From NCBI GenBank assembly GCA_038199755.1, contig JBBPYR010000285.1, positions 22,818 to 86,817 on the forward strand: a stretch of DNA of 64,000 nucleotides, given 5' to 3'. The position numbers and the translations under genes are program-made. The stretch is from JBBPYR01 sp038199755 (GTDB lineage Bacteria > Chloroflexota > Ktedonobacteria > Ktedonobacterales > Ktedonobacteraceae). Shown one piece after another: positions 43,725 through 54,154 of the stretch (position 1 is its first letter; each line of letters begins with the position of its first letter). A model generated the notes under the pieces. The model had not been told where the DNA came from, made no database searches, and was given only the letters and a program-made list of their open reading frames with translations.

Positions 43725-45029
43725 TTATATGAAACATTGGCCATCGCCGCGATAGGTTGTTACCTCTGCTTGTATACTGCCATTGCTTACCAGGGCAAGC
43801 TGTGTGAAGCGTTCGCACAGTTCGCCAGCTTTGCTATGACGCATAAAAATAGGGTCGCCGAGGTGCAAGGGAACACTGCCTTTGTAATGGATAGGGGTTT
43901 GCACCTCACCGGCTCCCTCAAGGCTATCTAAGCGTGTGCCCGCTGGAAGATATGGAGTTGGTTGCTTCTCCGTGCCCACGGCACCAGAGGCGATGTAGCC
44001 GCCACCGAGACAGGTATAGATAGAAGGAGTTGGATGGCGTACAATCTCAAGCGCAAAGCCAGCGGCTGGCTGATAGCGAAAGTCACGATAGTTATCAAAG
44101 AGCGTGGGGGCGTAGAATGCCGAGCCGACCGTAATCTCCGTGACCCCCGCCTCGGCACGTGTTGAGATAATACTTCCTGTGCCGCCCCCATTCACGAAGC
44201 GTAGTGAAAGACCGTAAGACGCAATCTGCTTGAGAAATGCGGCTCGACGTGCGGCAACTGTGTGGATAGAGCGTTGCTTCAATCGATAGACCAGAGCATT
44301 TTTGGCTTTTTGCGCGGGAAAATTATCGCCTACACCTGCTATCTGTGCCTCATAGCCCATAACGCCATCAAGTGACAGATGCTTAGAGGCCATGATGCGC
44401 TGAATGATGGGGCGGGCTTGCTTGGGATTGCGGAGCGGAGAACGCCACACACCGAAGTGCAACCCTGGCAGACTCAGTGCGAGATCAATTTCGAGGCAGA
44501 GCGGCAGGCGCGCACCCTGTTGCTGGGCCACCTTCTCAATCTGTTCTACATGTTCGACACTATCGACCATAAGCGTGATGGAGGCACCATCAATCGTCGC
44601 TCTGGCAATGGCGATGATATCCTCTTTATTCCAGATGGGATAGCCAAGCAGGAGATCAGAAAACCCCTGTGAGGCAAGATACACTGCTTCATGTGGCGAA
44701 TAGCACATAATCCCTTGAAAGCAGCTATCTGCGGCAAGGATGTGGCGCAGCACCGCCACGCTTCTAATTGATTTGGAGGCGAGGCGAACACGCTTCCCAG
44801 CGGCACGTGTGATTACTTGCTGGATATTTTGAGCGAGCAGATCAAGATCGAGATAGGCAAAGGGCATGGGGCGATGCGCGAAAATAGCTTTGTAGTAGGC
44901 ATAGTCGCGCTTACTGGAAGGGGTGGAAGCTGAGATAGCCGCTGTAGTTGCTATCCCATTGCCCGTCTGCTGTGTCGCTATGCCTTGTTGTGTGTTTCCA
45001 CCTGTTACCTGTTGTTCTTGCATTGTCAT
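43725..45029 (-). CDS. DSD1-like PLP-dependent amino acid deaminase/aldolase
   Basis: The 434-residue protein has an alanine-racemase-type PLP barrel: K86 in RLASKSIRS should hold the cofactor. The C-terminal domain has the family metal site region (RHSKAGELCERF). Residues 1-40 are a Gln/Thr-rich extension. D-threonine aldolases and D-serine dehydratases belong here. It lies directly ahead of the lactone oxidase on the same strand and may be in an operon with it. Confidence 0.86.
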   Translation of the reverse strand: MTMQEQQVTGGNTQQGIATQQTGNGIATTAAISASTPSSKRDYAYYKAIFAHRPMPFAYLDLDLLAQNIQQVITRAAGKRVRLASKSIRSVAVLRHILAADSCFQGIMCYSPHEAVYLASQGFSDLLLGYPIWNKEDIIAIARATIDGASITLMVDSVEHVEQIEKVAQQQGARLPLCLEIDLALSLPGLHFGVWRSPLRNPKQARPIIQRIMASKHLSLDGVMGYEAQIAGVGDNFPAQKAKNALVYRLKQRSIHTVAARRAAFLKQIASYGLSLRFVNGGGTGSIISTRAEAGVTEITVGSAFYAPTLFDNYRDFRYQPAAGFALEIVRHPTPSIYTCLGGGYIASGAVGTEKQPTPYLPAGTRLDSLEGAGEVQTPIHYKGSVPLHLGDPIFMRHSKAGELCERFTQLALVSNGSIQAEVTTYRGDGQCFI

Positions 45030-45132
45030 TTATCCATGCCTTCATAAAATAATTTCGTATAGTCAAACCCTTGTTAGCCAGTGAAAGGGCTCGTGGATTG
45101 GGAATTGCTTGGGTGGGCTTAACGTATCCCGC

Positions 45133-46365
45133 TTAGAATCCATTTGTACGTGCGACCTGCCCTAGCCAACGCGCACTCGGTTTGACGGTGCGTTCCTGTG
45201 TCTGCCGATTGACTGCGATGAGGCCGAAGAGCGGACGATAGCCCAATGACCATTCAAAGTTGTCCATGGCTGACCAGTAGGTGTAGCCGCGTACATCAAT
45301 GCCATCGCGCATGCAGGCGGCAACGCCGCGTAATGCTCGCTGGACGTAGGCGATGCGCCGCGTGTCGTCGGTGGTGGAGACACCATTTTCTGTGACGATC
45401 ACGGGCAAGCCTGTGGCCTTGTTTGCATAACGAATGGTAGCCTCAAGGGCCTCAGGCCAGAATTCGTATCTCATCTGGGTGAGTTCTACGCCCTCTTCTG
45501 CCTCCAGTGGACCATTTGGGCCAAAACGCTGACGTGAGTAGGTTTGCACGCCGATGAAATCATCACCTTGCGTTTTCTCCAGGTACACATCCAGTAACTC
45601 GTGGCGCATGTGAGCGGCCATCTCTTCACCGCCGGGACCTGCCTGAATATCTTGCATTGCCAGCGTGACGCCGACTGAGCAGGTGCTGGCCTTCGCTTTG
45701 ATGACCTCGACTGCACGGCGATGGGCGTTCATAATGATCTCGCGGCCACGAATCGGGTCAGCGTAGAGGAAGGGGGTGAAATGGCTGGCATCGCTACCAG
45801 CACTACGTGCCGCGACCTCAAACCACGGAGCTGTGCGAGCTAAGTGTAAAGGGGCACCCACAGAATGGATGAGTAACGGGCCGAGATTGACTTCATTCAA
45901 GGTGCAGGCAAAGGGTATCAGATCGCCCAGGTGGGCTGTTGCGCGTTCGCAAAAACGGGCGAACTTTTCCGGTGTGTCCTGTGCCTCCCAGCCACCATTG
46001 GCGGCAAGCCAGCGTGGTGAGGTGAAGTGATGAAATGTGACCATTGGCGTGATGTGGTGCTCGTGGCACGTTGCCAGCATGCGCCGATAATGATCAAGTT
46101 GGGCCAGTGAAAATTCGCCTTCCTCCGGTTCGATGCGCGACCATTCTAACGAGAAGCGATACATGTTAAAGCCCAGATCGGCGAGCAAGGCGATATCCTC
46201 GCGGTAATGATGATAATGGTCACAGGCGTCCCCTGATACATCGGCGTAGGAACTGCCAGGGGTGTGCTCCAATATCCAGTTGTCATTGTAAACGTTGCCG
46301 CCCTCTACCTGATGGGCAGCGGTAGCAGTACCCCAAAGAAATGTGGCTGGGAAGGTGATTTCCAT
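45133..46365 (-). CDS. GH1 beta-glucosidase
   Basis: The 410-residue enzyme starts with the GH1 pattern FPATFLWGTATAAHQVEGG. The acid/base is E158 in CTLNEVN (usual TLNEP) and the nucleophile is E326 in VIVTENG. GYTYWSAMDNFEWSLGY matches the substrate-binding end. It hydrolyses beta-glucosides or related sugars, probably in the cytoplasm. With the GH5 and GH63-like enzymes it suggests use of plant polysaccharides. Confidence 0.92.
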   Translation of the reverse strand: MEITFPATFLWGTATAAHQVEGGNVYNDNWILEHTPGSSYADVSGDACDHYHHYREDIALLADLGFNMYRFSLEWSRIEPEEGEFSLAQLDHYRRMLATCHEHHITPMVTFHHFTSPRWLAANGGWEAQDTPEKFARFCERATAHLGDLIPFACTLNEVNLGPLLIHSVGAPLHLARTAPWFEVAARSAGSDASHFTPFLYADPIRGREIIMNAHRRAVEVIKAKASTCSVGVTLAMQDIQAGPGGEEMAAHMRHELLDVYLEKTQGDDFIGVQTYSRQRFGPNGPLEAEEGVELTQMRYEFWPEALEATIRYANKATGLPVIVTENGVSTTDDTRRIAYVQRALRGVAACMRDGIDVRGYTYWSAMDNFEWSLGYRPLFGLIAVNRQTQERTVKPSARWLGQVARTNGF

Positions 46366-47040
46366 TTTACACTGCCTCTCAAGAGTTTCATACTATAGAG
46401 GTGCTCGTTGGTAATAGACGACGTTGTGTTGCCAGAGCAGATGTTACGATTGGGAAAGAGCCGCCCTTGTGCTCATATTCTGGTAGTGGGTGGCTCTTCT
46501 CTTGAGTTACTATATCATGTTTGCTCGTGATATGCTAATCAACATGGGCAGGCAAGCCGGAAAGCGAACTGCCAGCGTTGACATTCGCGCCTTCTTCTAT
46601 GCCGACTCCATGTTGCATGAGCGAAAACGTGCCGCATTTGCCGCCGATTGTTCAGAATAAAAAATCGAGCGTTACTTCTCTACGAAAGACGTTGGCGCGT
46701 TGCTTATTTTGCTACACTTCTGTTATCTCTTATGTGCGTCCGAGAACTTGGGTCGGGAATGGCGCAAGCGGAGATAGCTCTTTTCGCTGTCGCATACGGA
46801 ACGCCAATATTATTCTGATGAGGCAACAGATTGTGCGTCTATGCCAGAGGCCGAATGGGTATGCTACAATAGTAAGCAGAGCGTTTAGCTCCACTGAAGC
46901 AAGTATAGTTTCTGGCGACGCTATCTACATCTCGCAAACGATTTATTTCTGCTAGGACTTTAGTTGTAGAGGCCCTGAGTGAAAAGTGGCACGAAGCCAG
47001 AATACTACTCTATGATGGAGCTAGTTTATTGGAGTAGCGA
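46366..47040. other. 675-base intergenic region, no confident gene
   Basis: Between the divergent GH1 gene and the membrane-protein gene nothing coding is convincing; a 125-codon plus-strand frame at 46578-46955 has no ribosome-binding site, and its product has no family look. An 11-bp hairpin (46456-46466 with 46488-46498, one G-T pair) is present. GGAG at about 47031 serves the next gene. The region may hold gene remnants or regulatory sequence. Confidence 0.4.
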
Positions 47041-48087
47041 ATGGACACAACGCTTCAAGCATCATCGACAGCCAAACCAACCTCATCGCAGCCACGTAAA
47101 GACCTGCTAACACTCTGGCTGGGCATTGCTTTCAGTGTGCTATTTACCGGCGTGATTTGGCTCACGGGTGAGTCGCTGAAAGCCTTTCCGCACTTGCCAC
47201 AGCAGGGGCCAGCGTGGTATTTCTGGAAATTGCCCGCACCCAGTCTAGGCGCGGAGATTACCGCTTGGGGCTTCTATGCACTGCATCAAGTCGCACTCTG
47301 GGGTATTATCTGGTATGCACAAACGCACGTCCAAAAATACACCACTGGTCTGCATCGCGTGAATGTGGTGGCACTTGCTGTGAATGCTGGCTTTATCCTT
47401 TTGCACTTTGTGCAGACGCATATCTGGTATGATGCGCTAGCCCAAAACGTTTCGGTTTTTAGCTCACAAGGTTCTGTCATCGTGTTGCTGATCTGGGTGA
47501 TGCTGATGGAAAATAACCGTCGTGGCCTCTTCTTTGGCCAACGTCTGCCCATCTCACAACGCATTATTACCGCGGCACGAAAATATCACCCTTATTTCTT
47601 TTCATGGGCCGCGGTCTATACGTTTTGGTATCATCCAATGGAGAATACACCCGGCCACCTGATCGGCTTCTTTTATATGTTCATGATCTTGTTGCAAGGG
47701 AGTCTCTTTTTCACACGGGTACATATTAACAAGTACTGGATGTTCACGCAGGAAATTCTGGTTTTGTTCCATGGCACCTTGGTCGCAATACAGAACGCGA
47801 ACAGCCTGTGGCCGATGTTCTTCTTTGGCTTTGCGGCCATCTTTGTAATCACACAAATGTATGGGCTAGGTTTAAAAGCGTGGATGCGTTGGGGCATCAT
47901 TACGGTTTATGTCGTCTCCGTCATTGTGTTCTATGGCTTCCACGGGTTTAGTCATCTGTGGCAGGTTGCTGCCATTCCCCTGATCGACTACCCCGGCGTG
48001 ATTGTGCTTGCATTGCTGTTCGGTCTGGTGCTACAAATATACTCTCGATTGCGTCCAGCTGCAAAGCAAAGCACACTTGAATCGTGA
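47041..48087 (+). CDS. Multi-span membrane protein, unknown family
   Basis: The 348-residue product has an N-terminal Ser/Thr-rich cytoplasmic stretch, then about nine to ten hydrophobic helices with many His and Trp residues (LHQVALWGIIWYAQTHVQ, FVQTHIWYDAL, YHPMENTPGHLIG). Such residues near membrane faces can bind haem or metal, but no known motif is complete. It has GGAG ahead of the ATG and stands alone on the plus strand. I do not recognise the family. Confidence 0.7.
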   Translation: MDTTLQASSTAKPTSSQPRKDLLTLWLGIAFSVLFTGVIWLTGESLKAFPHLPQQGPAWYFWKLPAPSLGAEITAWGFYALHQVALWGIIWYAQTHVQKYTTGLHRVNVVALAVNAGFILLHFVQTHIWYDALAQNVSVFSSQGSVIVLLIWVMLMENNRRGLFFGQRLPISQRIITAARKYHPYFFSWAAVYTFWYHPMENTPGHLIGFFYMFMILLQGSLFFTRVHINKYWMFTQEILVLFHGTLVAIQNANSLWPMFFFGFAAIFVITQMYGLGLKAWMRWGIITVYVVSVIVFYGFHGFSHLWQVAAIPLIDYPGVIVLALLFGLVLQIYSRLRPAAKQSTLES

Positions 48088-48146
48088 AGCGATGAGCAAG
48101 GAATTTTTGTGCTGCCAAAACGCGCTTTTCCCTACGTTAGAGGATG

Positions 48147-48155
48147 TGCTATAGT
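48147..48155 (+). promoter_or_regulatory. Extended -10 promoter of the GH63-like gene
   Basis: TGCTATAGT is an extended -10, about 85 bases ahead of the ATG at 48240. No good -35 is visible. Confidence 0.4.
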
Positions 48156-48239
48156 GCTGTAGGACAGATAATTGCTACTTCCAGCACAACGGAAAATCCA
48201 CGATTCCACTAAACATCTTCTCGCAGATAGGGAGCGTTT

Positions 48240-51011
48240 ATGAACGCGCAAACACCACATAAAACTAAAGAGAATGAACGCCTAGCAACCGACGGCAATG
48301 CCTGGCGACGCTGGGGACCGTACCTGAGCGAGCGGGCGTGGGGAACGGTACGCGAGGATTATAGCCCTGATGGTCGTGCCTGGGAGTATTTCCCACATGA
48401 TGCCGCACGTTCCAAGGCCTATCGTTGGAATGAGGATGGGCTGGCAGGTATTAGTGATGACAAGGGCCGCTTATGCTTTGCGCTGGCCTTGTGGAATGGG
48501 CGTGACGCGATTCTTAAGGAGCGGCTGTTTGGCTTGACCGGACTTCAGGGCAATCATGGTGAGGATGTAAAAGAAGCCTACTTCTATCTGGACAGCACGC
48601 CAACCCATAGCTACATGAAAATGCTGTATAAATATCCGCAGAACGCGTTTCCCTATCAGGTATTGGTGGAAGAGAATGCGCGTCGTGGCAGGCAAGATGC
48701 GGAATTTGAACTACTCGATACTGGGGTTTTCGCTGAGGACCGTTACTGGGATGTCTTTGTGGAGTATGCAAAGGCCACGCCAGAGGATATCCTGATTCGT
48801 ATTCAGATTGTGAATCGTGGCCCCGAGACTGCGTCCCTGCACCTGTTGCCTACGCTCTGGTTTCGCAACACCTGGTCATGGGGATTAGATGAGAGCCTCC
48901 CTATATTACAGCAAGCTCCCTCGCATGAAATGCTACACGCGGATTGTTCGGTGGTGGAGGCACAGCATCCGTTATTAGGTGACTATCGCTTGTATTGTGA
49001 AGGGGCCGATCAACTACTATTCACCGACAACGACACCAATTATGAGCGGCTCTATCAAGTGCCGAATACCAACCCCTATGTAAAGGATGCCTTCCACCGC
49101 TATCTCATTGATGGCTGCGGAGAGGCGGTAAATCCTGCGCACGTAGGCACAAAGGCCGCCGCGCGGTATACACGCACGGTAGCAAGCCAGCAGGGGATCA
49201 CACTGAGATTGCGTTTTACACAGGTGGCATCGCAAGCAATTACGCTCAGTGAGCAGGGAACGAGTGCTCCTTTCGCAGACTTTGATAGTCTTTTCGCACA
49301 ACGCAAGCGGGAAGCCGACGAATTTTATAGCGCACTGCAACCAGCAATACTCGACGAAGATCAACGTATGATCCAACGTCAAGCCTTCGCGGGCATGTTG
49401 TGGAGCAAGCAGTTTTATCATTATATCGTCTCGCAGTGGCTAGAGGGCGATCCGGCGCAGCCGCAACCGCCGTCGCAGCGGAAGCATGGACGTAACCGCG
49501 AGTGGCGTCATTTGTATAACGAGCGCGTGATGTCGATGCCTGATAAGTGGGAATATCCGTGGTACGCCACGTGGGACCTGGCCTTTCATTGTTTGCCACT
49601 AGCATTGCTGGACTGCGAGTTCGCCAAAAGCCAGCTCGACCTGCTGATGCGCGAGTGGTATATGCATCCCAATGGGCAACTCCCGGCTTACGAGTGGGCC
49701 TTCGATGATGTCAACCCTCCTGTGTTCGCCTGGGCTGCGTGGCGCGTCTATAAGATCGATCAGCAGCAGACGGGGGTGGCTGATCGTATATTTCTGGAAA
49801 GCAGCTTTCACAAACTGCTACTCAACTTCACATGGTGGGTGAACCGCAAGGACTCGGAAGGCAACAATGTCTTTCAAGGGGGCTTCCTGGGTCTGGATAA
49901 TATTGGTGTCTTTGATCGTAGCGCACCACTGCCAACAGGTGGCTTCCTTGAACAATGCGACGGCACCAGTTGGATGGGCATGTTTTGCCTGAACATGATG
50001 ACGATTGCGCTCGAACTCGCGCTGACCAATTCTGCCTATGAAGATATCGCGCTCAAATTTTTTGAGCACTTTCTGGCAATCGCGGCGGCGATGAATAATA
50101 TCGCCGACGAAGGAATTCATTTGTGGAATAAAGACGATGAATTTTTTTATGATGTGCTGCGCCTGCCTGACGATTCACACCTGCCGCTGAGATTGCGTTC
50201 TCTGGTAGGACTCATTCCGCTGTGCGCGGTGGAAACGCTCGAACCAGAGTTGTTAGATGCGGTGCCGCGCTTCAAAGGACATCTGGAGTGGTTTTTGAAG
50301 TATCGACCAGATTTAACACGCCTGGTCTCGCACTGGCAAGTTCCTGATAGTGGCTCACGTCGCCTGCTGGCCCTTGTGCGTGGGCATCGCTTGAAATGCC
50401 TGCTCAAGCGTATGCTCGACTCGTCTGAATTTCTCAGCGAGTACGGTATCCGTTCTATGAGTAAGTACCACGCTGAGCATCCCTATATGCTGCATATGAA
50501 TGGCAGTGCCTACACGGTGAACTATGAGCCTGCTGCCTCGCAAACGGGCCTCTTCGGGGGAAACTCCAATTGGCGTGGTCCTGTCTGGTTTCCGATCAAC
50601 TACTTGCTGATAGAGTCGCTACATAAGTTCTACTACTATTATGGCGATGACTTTACAATAGAATGCCCGACAGGATCGGGTCGCTACCTCAATCTGATGC
50701 AGATTGCCGACGAACTCTCGCAACGCTTGATACGCTTGTTCACGCGCGATGAGCAGGGGCGCAGACCATATAACGGCACGCAAGAGTTGTTACAACACGA
50801 CCCGCACTGGCGTGATTATGTGCTCTTTCACGAGTTTTTTCATGGCGATAGTGGTTTTGGGCTGGGCGCGAGCCACCAGACGGGCTGGACCGGCCTGGTT
50901 GCTGTATTGATGCAGCAGCAAGGCATGCAGCAATACGCAGACGAGATGGCCGAGTCATTCACTGCCCAGTTGCTGGCACCTACGGGACATCACGGCCTCG
51001 AACGCAGATAA
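48240..51011 (+). CDS. GH63-like glucosidase (MGH1-like domain)
   Basis: The 923-residue protein has an N-terminal beta domain and an (alpha/alpha)6 barrel. The likely catalytic acid is the aspartate of [14 protein letters not shown] near residue 446; [20 protein letters not shown] near residue 775 is another conserved element of the family. Relatives (YgjK, mannosyl-oligosaccharide glucosidase) release glucose from alpha-linked oligosaccharides or glucosylglycerate. There is no signal peptide, so it is probably cytoplasmic. It is a single-gene unit, converging with the FixH-like gene. Confidence 0.87.
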   Translation: MNAQTPHKTKENERLATDGNAWRRWGPYLSERAWGTVREDYSPDGRAWEYFPHDAARSKAYRWNEDGLAGISDDKGRLCFALALWNGRDAILKERLFGLTGLQGNHGEDVKEAYFYLDSTPTHSYMKMLYKYPQNAFPYQVLVEENARRGRQDAEFELLDTGVFAEDRYWDVFVEYAKATPEDILIRIQIVNRGPETASLHLLPTLWFRNTWSWGLDESLPILQQAPSHEMLHADCSVVEAQHPLLGDYRLYCEGADQLLFTDNDTNYERLYQVPNTNPYVKDAFHRYLIDGCGEAVNPAHVGTKAAARYTRTVASQQGITLRLRFTQVASQAITLSEQGTSAPFADFDSLFAQRKREADEFYSALQPAILDEDQRMIQRQAFAGMLWSKQFYHYIVSQWLEGDPAQPQPPSQRKHGRNREWRHLYNERVMSMPDKWEYPWYATWDLAFHCLPLALLDCEFAKSQLDLLMREWYMHPNGQLPAYEWAFDDVNPPVFAWAAWRVYKIDQQQTGVADRIFLESSFHKLLLNFTWWVNRKDSEGNNVFQGGFLGLDNIGVFDRSAPLPTGGFLEQCDGTSWMGMFCLNMMTIALELALTNSAYEDIALKFFEHFLAIAAAMNNIADEGIHLWNKDDEFFYDVLRLPDDSHLPLRLRSLVGLIPLCAVETLEPELLDAVPRFKGHLEWFLKYRPDLTRLVSHWQVPDSGSRRLLALVRGHRLKCLLKRMLDSSEFLSEYGIRSMSKYHAEHPYMLHMNGSAYTVNYEPAASQTGLFGGNSNWRGPVWFPINYLLIESLHKFYYYYGDDFTIECPTGSGRYLNLMQIADELSQRLIRLFTRDEQGRRPYNGTQELLQHDPHWRDYVLFHEFFHGDSGFGLGASHQTGWTGLVAVLMQQQGMQQYADEMAESFTAQLLAPTGHHGLERR

Positions 51012-51019
51012 TACACTCC

Positions 51020-51565
51020 CTACATATGCTGATATTTCATCAAGAGTAATAGGCGGCGATAGCGGCCTTGTTGCCAGAAAAACCAGATCACACCAACCAG
51101 GGGAGAAAGCCCAAGGAGCCAGCCAAACCAGAGCGGAATGGCATGTGGGGCCGCTACAATCAAATTAATCTGCGCCGACCCTTGACCCTGGGGGCCATTG
51201 AGTTCGGCAACAATTTGCCAGGCACCGCGTACTGGTAGCGTCAGTGTTCCAGTCAGCACGCCCGAACTGCCCTTCTCGCTGACAAGTGGTGCTGTTATTG
51301 TCGAGGCATCGGTGCCAAGACCAGGGACCGCCTTCACGCGGCCAGAGAGTTGCTGCCCGTTGTGTGGCGTCAAGGTAACGGTGAGTGTGTTACTGACCTG
51401 TGGAGGATCGGGGGTAAACCCCATGTTGACTGTATAGGAGCCCGCTTGTAGCGTCTGATTGCCAATTTTGGCGACGCTGCTATCGCTGCTCACATTGACA
51501 TAGACGAGCGTAAAAACAACCAGTAGCAGTGCTATACCTATGCCGAGCCAGATGGATAAACGCAT
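51020..51565 (-). CDS. FixH/YtkA-like membrane-anchored protein
   Basis: This 181-residue protein has one N-terminal helix, an Ig-like YtkA/FixH-type domain (about 38-140; SYTVNMGFTPDPPQVSNTLTVTLT) and a second helix near the C-terminus followed by QGRYRRLL. FixH/YtkA proteins are linked to copper or haem-copper oxidase assembly. It starts 13 bases after the stop of the membrane-protein gene at 51579-52814 and likely works with it. Confidence 0.75.
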   Translation of the reverse strand: MRLSIWLGIGIALLLVVFTLVYVNVSSDSSVAKIGNQTLQAGSYTVNMGFTPDPPQVSNTLTVTLTPHNGQQLSGRVKAVPGLGTDASTITAPLVSEKGSSGVLTGTLTLPVRGAWQIVAELNGPQGQGSAQINLIVAAPHAIPLWFGWLLGLSPLVGVIWFFWQQGRYRRLLLLMKYQHM

Positions 51566-51578
51566 GATCTGCTCCTGA

Positions 51579-52814
51579 CTATTGTTTGCTTAAATGCCAG
51601 ATATCGCCGAAGGCTGATCCCACGTGTGCGAAGACCGGACCTACAATCAGAATGAGGAGCAATACGGGAAAGATATCGCTCCATGACGGTTGTAGCATCA
51701 AGAGGACATCACGCGGAAAGCCTATGCTGGGAAACAGGCGGAAAAAATCGACAATCAACGGTGGTAAAAACACCGTAGGGATAGCAGCGATGAGTCCAAG
51801 CAGGGAGATGCGTTTGAGTGAAGTCCGTTTATCTATTGGCTTGTCGGCCCATTGTCGATAGGCTGTGACATCGATAGCGATGGCTCCAAGCAGGAAGACG
51901 AGCGGCATGCAAACGATGGACACGTTAAACACAGGGGTCACGCCGGGATAACGGAAGGTGAAACCGAGGCGATCAATGGTTGTCCAGATAGCCCAGGGAA
52001 CAAAGCTTTGTGTGCCCAGCGATTCGAGAAACAGCACGCACACCATGAGGGTCGCGGCACCCGGCTTGCGCGTTAACTGCACAATAGCTATCAGCATGCT
52101 CACACCAGCCATGGTCAAAGGAATAGGGTAGGTGAGCAGGGTGAATGTGCCGATGTTGGCAGGTGTAAAGGCGGTCAATGATGGTAATGCAATCTCGATA
52201 AGGGCCGCGAGTAAGATGATGGCGCACCATTCAGGCCCGCTGAGCCCCAGAATGCGCCAGGAAGCAGCTCCCTTTTGTCGTTCGTAGGCCGCCTCAGATG
52301 AAATCATATAGATCGCGCCGAGGCCCAATATGACGCCACCAAGTGTGCCCATAATATGGAATGGTGACCAGAGGGTAACATCTAAACCATAAAGTTCGTG
52401 CCAATAGTTATCAAGCGGGGCTGCCAGCAGATCTGTGAGAGCTCCGAAACCGAGTAGAACGAAGCCTAACGGAGCGTGAAAGTAACCCAGGACGGGGATG
52501 GTCGACGTATCGTCAACGCCATCATGCTTGCGCGCATAGCGTAGGGTCTCGATAAATATGACAATCAAGGCGACAAGGCCCGCGCCGCCCACACCTGTAT
52601 ACAAGAGAATATGAGGAGGAATCCAGAAGCGGTCACGCCCTACGAGGTCATGCCAATTTCTGTCCCAGGCAAGGCCCAACTCTGCTTGCAGCAGCAGATA
52701 TAAAATGAGAATGGAGGTTCCTTGGCGGAGCCAGCGTTCACTAAGCCAGGAAGGAGTGAAGCTATATTCTCGTGTCGTCTCTTGAGAGCTTCCCTGGATA
52801 ATAGATTGTGTCAT
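51579..52814 (-). CDS. Membrane protein with duplicated WH[DE]LxGxD..WxPxH motif
   Basis: The 411-residue product has about ten helices. Two similar loops stand out: NWHDLVGRDRFWIPPHILL near residue 55 and YWHELYGLDVTLWSPFHIM near residue 140. Each has conserved Trp, His, Gly, Asp, Pro and His residues that could bind a metal or haem. The start is at 52814 (MTQSII); a seven-codon longer frame begins at 52835. It overlaps no other gene and lies directly ahead of the FixH-like gene. No family name can be given with certainty. Confidence 0.72.
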   Translation of the reverse strand: MTQSIIQGSSQETTREYSFTPSWLSERWLRQGTSILILYLLLQAELGLAWDRNWHDLVGRDRFWIPPHILLYTGVGGAGLVALIVIFIETLRYARKHDGVDDTSTIPVLGYFHAPLGFVLLGFGALTDLLAAPLDNYWHELYGLDVTLWSPFHIMGTLGGVILGLGAIYMISSEAAYERQKGAASWRILGLSGPEWCAIILLAALIEIALPSLTAFTPANIGTFTLLTYPIPLTMAGVSMLIAIVQLTRKPGAATLMVCVLFLESLGTQSFVPWAIWTTIDRLGFTFRYPGVTPVFNVSIVCMPLVFLLGAIAIDVTAYRQWADKPIDKRTSLKRISLLGLIAAIPTVFLPPLIVDFFRLFPSIGFPRDVLLMLQPSWSDIFPVLLLILIVGPVFAHVGSAFGDIWHLSKQ

Positions 52815-53134
52815 AGATACCCCTATCTGTAACAAAATAGCCTTCTATGTAATCTGTACGTTACTACATCTCTTGCGTTGCACATGAGGATAATAGCGAG
52901 CAGGAAATGTGTTTTCTCGCTGAGATAATGACGGTCCGTGAAGTGCTTTTTTGTTTTCACTAGCAAGGGCTCTCAACTTCTTCACAAACTCCCTCTGGAA
53001 TTGTAGTGCTAGTACTATTTTAGCACAAATTATTGCCATATTCAGCGTTCTACCTCTATTAACGTATTGTTGTGATAGTCTATACTGTAGAATGTCAATG
53101 TATTACTATCATCGTTAATGGAAGGGGCTGTAAC
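52815..53134. other. Divergent intergenic region, 320 bases
   Basis: Between the membrane-protein gene (minus) and the papain-like gene (plus) no gene is supported. A TATACT hexamer (53081-53086) with no good -35 could be the -10 of the plus-strand gene, and GGAAGGGG lies before its ATG. A small hairpin (GTGCTA/TAGCAC) lies near 53008-53026. Confidence 0.35.
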
Positions 53135-54142
53135 ATGGCATTTCGCGCTACACAGGTCTCCCCGGAACCACTGAATTACTTTTTGCAAGAGAATGACGAA
53201 GGTCCATTTTTACGCGTGTCAGATATTGTCCTGCGCTCGAATCATGACCCACGAGAAGTTTTTAGCACGTTGATTCGCACGGCAACGAATAGTAGTTGGA
53301 GCCATAGTGCTCTGCTCTATCTTTTGAGCGATCCACCACAAGGCTTTGATAATACCTTCCTTGTGGAGGCGATGACCACCGGTATACGAGTGGCAAGCTG
53401 GCGTAACGAAGTGACTCCTTTCGAGAAGTTCACTGTGGGCATTCGTCGTGTACCGCTGGATTGGTATGTTGAAACACCACACGAGGTTGCACATCACAAT
53501 CAGGAAGATCCAGAAGATATTCACGGTATTGCGTATCTACGCCATGTACGCGGTATGGCGATAGATCAAATTAACAATCTGTATTCGCAAGATGTCATCA
53601 ATGAGTTGACCGCGCTCTATGTGGAACGGATCGCTAGGAGATATCAGGTGTCGCCGCTTGCCCAGTTAGCAGGTGATATTGCTCACTGGTTTGAATTGCG
53701 TGATAATAATAGCAACCCTAATGAGCCACTGCTGCGCTTCATCTGTAGTGGATTGGTACAATATAGTTTTTTTGCTGCCTTGCAACGCCGCATTATGAAT
53801 GCAATGACTGTGCCTGAGTATCGGGATGCTGCTATGAGCAACCTGAGTAACATGCAACACATCATTTTTCGCGAGGACCCCAGCGGCATCATACCCGAGT
53901 TTATTCATGATATTCAGTCTGGTAAAAGCAAGATCAGCGATCCCATGCCAGAGCGCGTTGCCAACTTCCTCAAAACAAGTACACCCGCCGATTTTAACAA
54001 TTGCACCAGCCTGGAATGGCGATATATCATACGTCAAGGGGCTGCCTGGAAGATTGACACGGCTCCCGATGGCTATACAACGCAAAACCAGGACGAGTTG
54101 GACGTGTTAAAATTGATCAAACCGGAGCAACCCGGAGCCTAG
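53135..54142 (+). CDS. Permuted papain-like (YiiX/LRAT-type) hydrolase
   Basis: The 335-residue protein shows the permuted papain order of catalytic residues: H57 in SWSHSALLYLL, E78 in FLVEAMTTGIRV and C204 in FICSGLVQYSFF. Such proteins are amidases, peptidases or acyltransferases. Start 53135 follows GGAAGGGG; an open frame reaches back to 53072 without one. No signal peptide is seen. It is followed after 12 bases by the CrtA-like gene, so the two probably form an operon. Confidence 0.75.
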   Translation: MAFRATQVSPEPLNYFLQENDEGPFLRVSDIVLRSNHDPREVFSTLIRTATNSSWSHSALLYLLSDPPQGFDNTFLVEAMTTGIRVASWRNEVTPFEKFTVGIRRVPLDWYVETPHEVAHHNQEDPEDIHGIAYLRHVRGMAIDQINNLYSQDVINELTALYVERIARRYQVSPLAQLAGDIAHWFELRDNNSNPNEPLLRFICSGLVQYSFFAALQRRIMNAMTVPEYRDAAMSNLSNMQHIIFREDPSGIIPEFIHDIQSGKSKISDPMPERVANFLKTSTPADFNNCTSLEWRYIIRQGAAWKIDTAPDGYTTQNQDELDVLKLIKPEQPGA

Positions 54143-54154
54143 TAGAGAAATTGC

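Noticed and set aside
46578..46955. 125-codon plus-strand frame in the 675-base spacer
   Set aside because: No ribosome-binding site, no recognisable domain, and a composition unlike the real genes.
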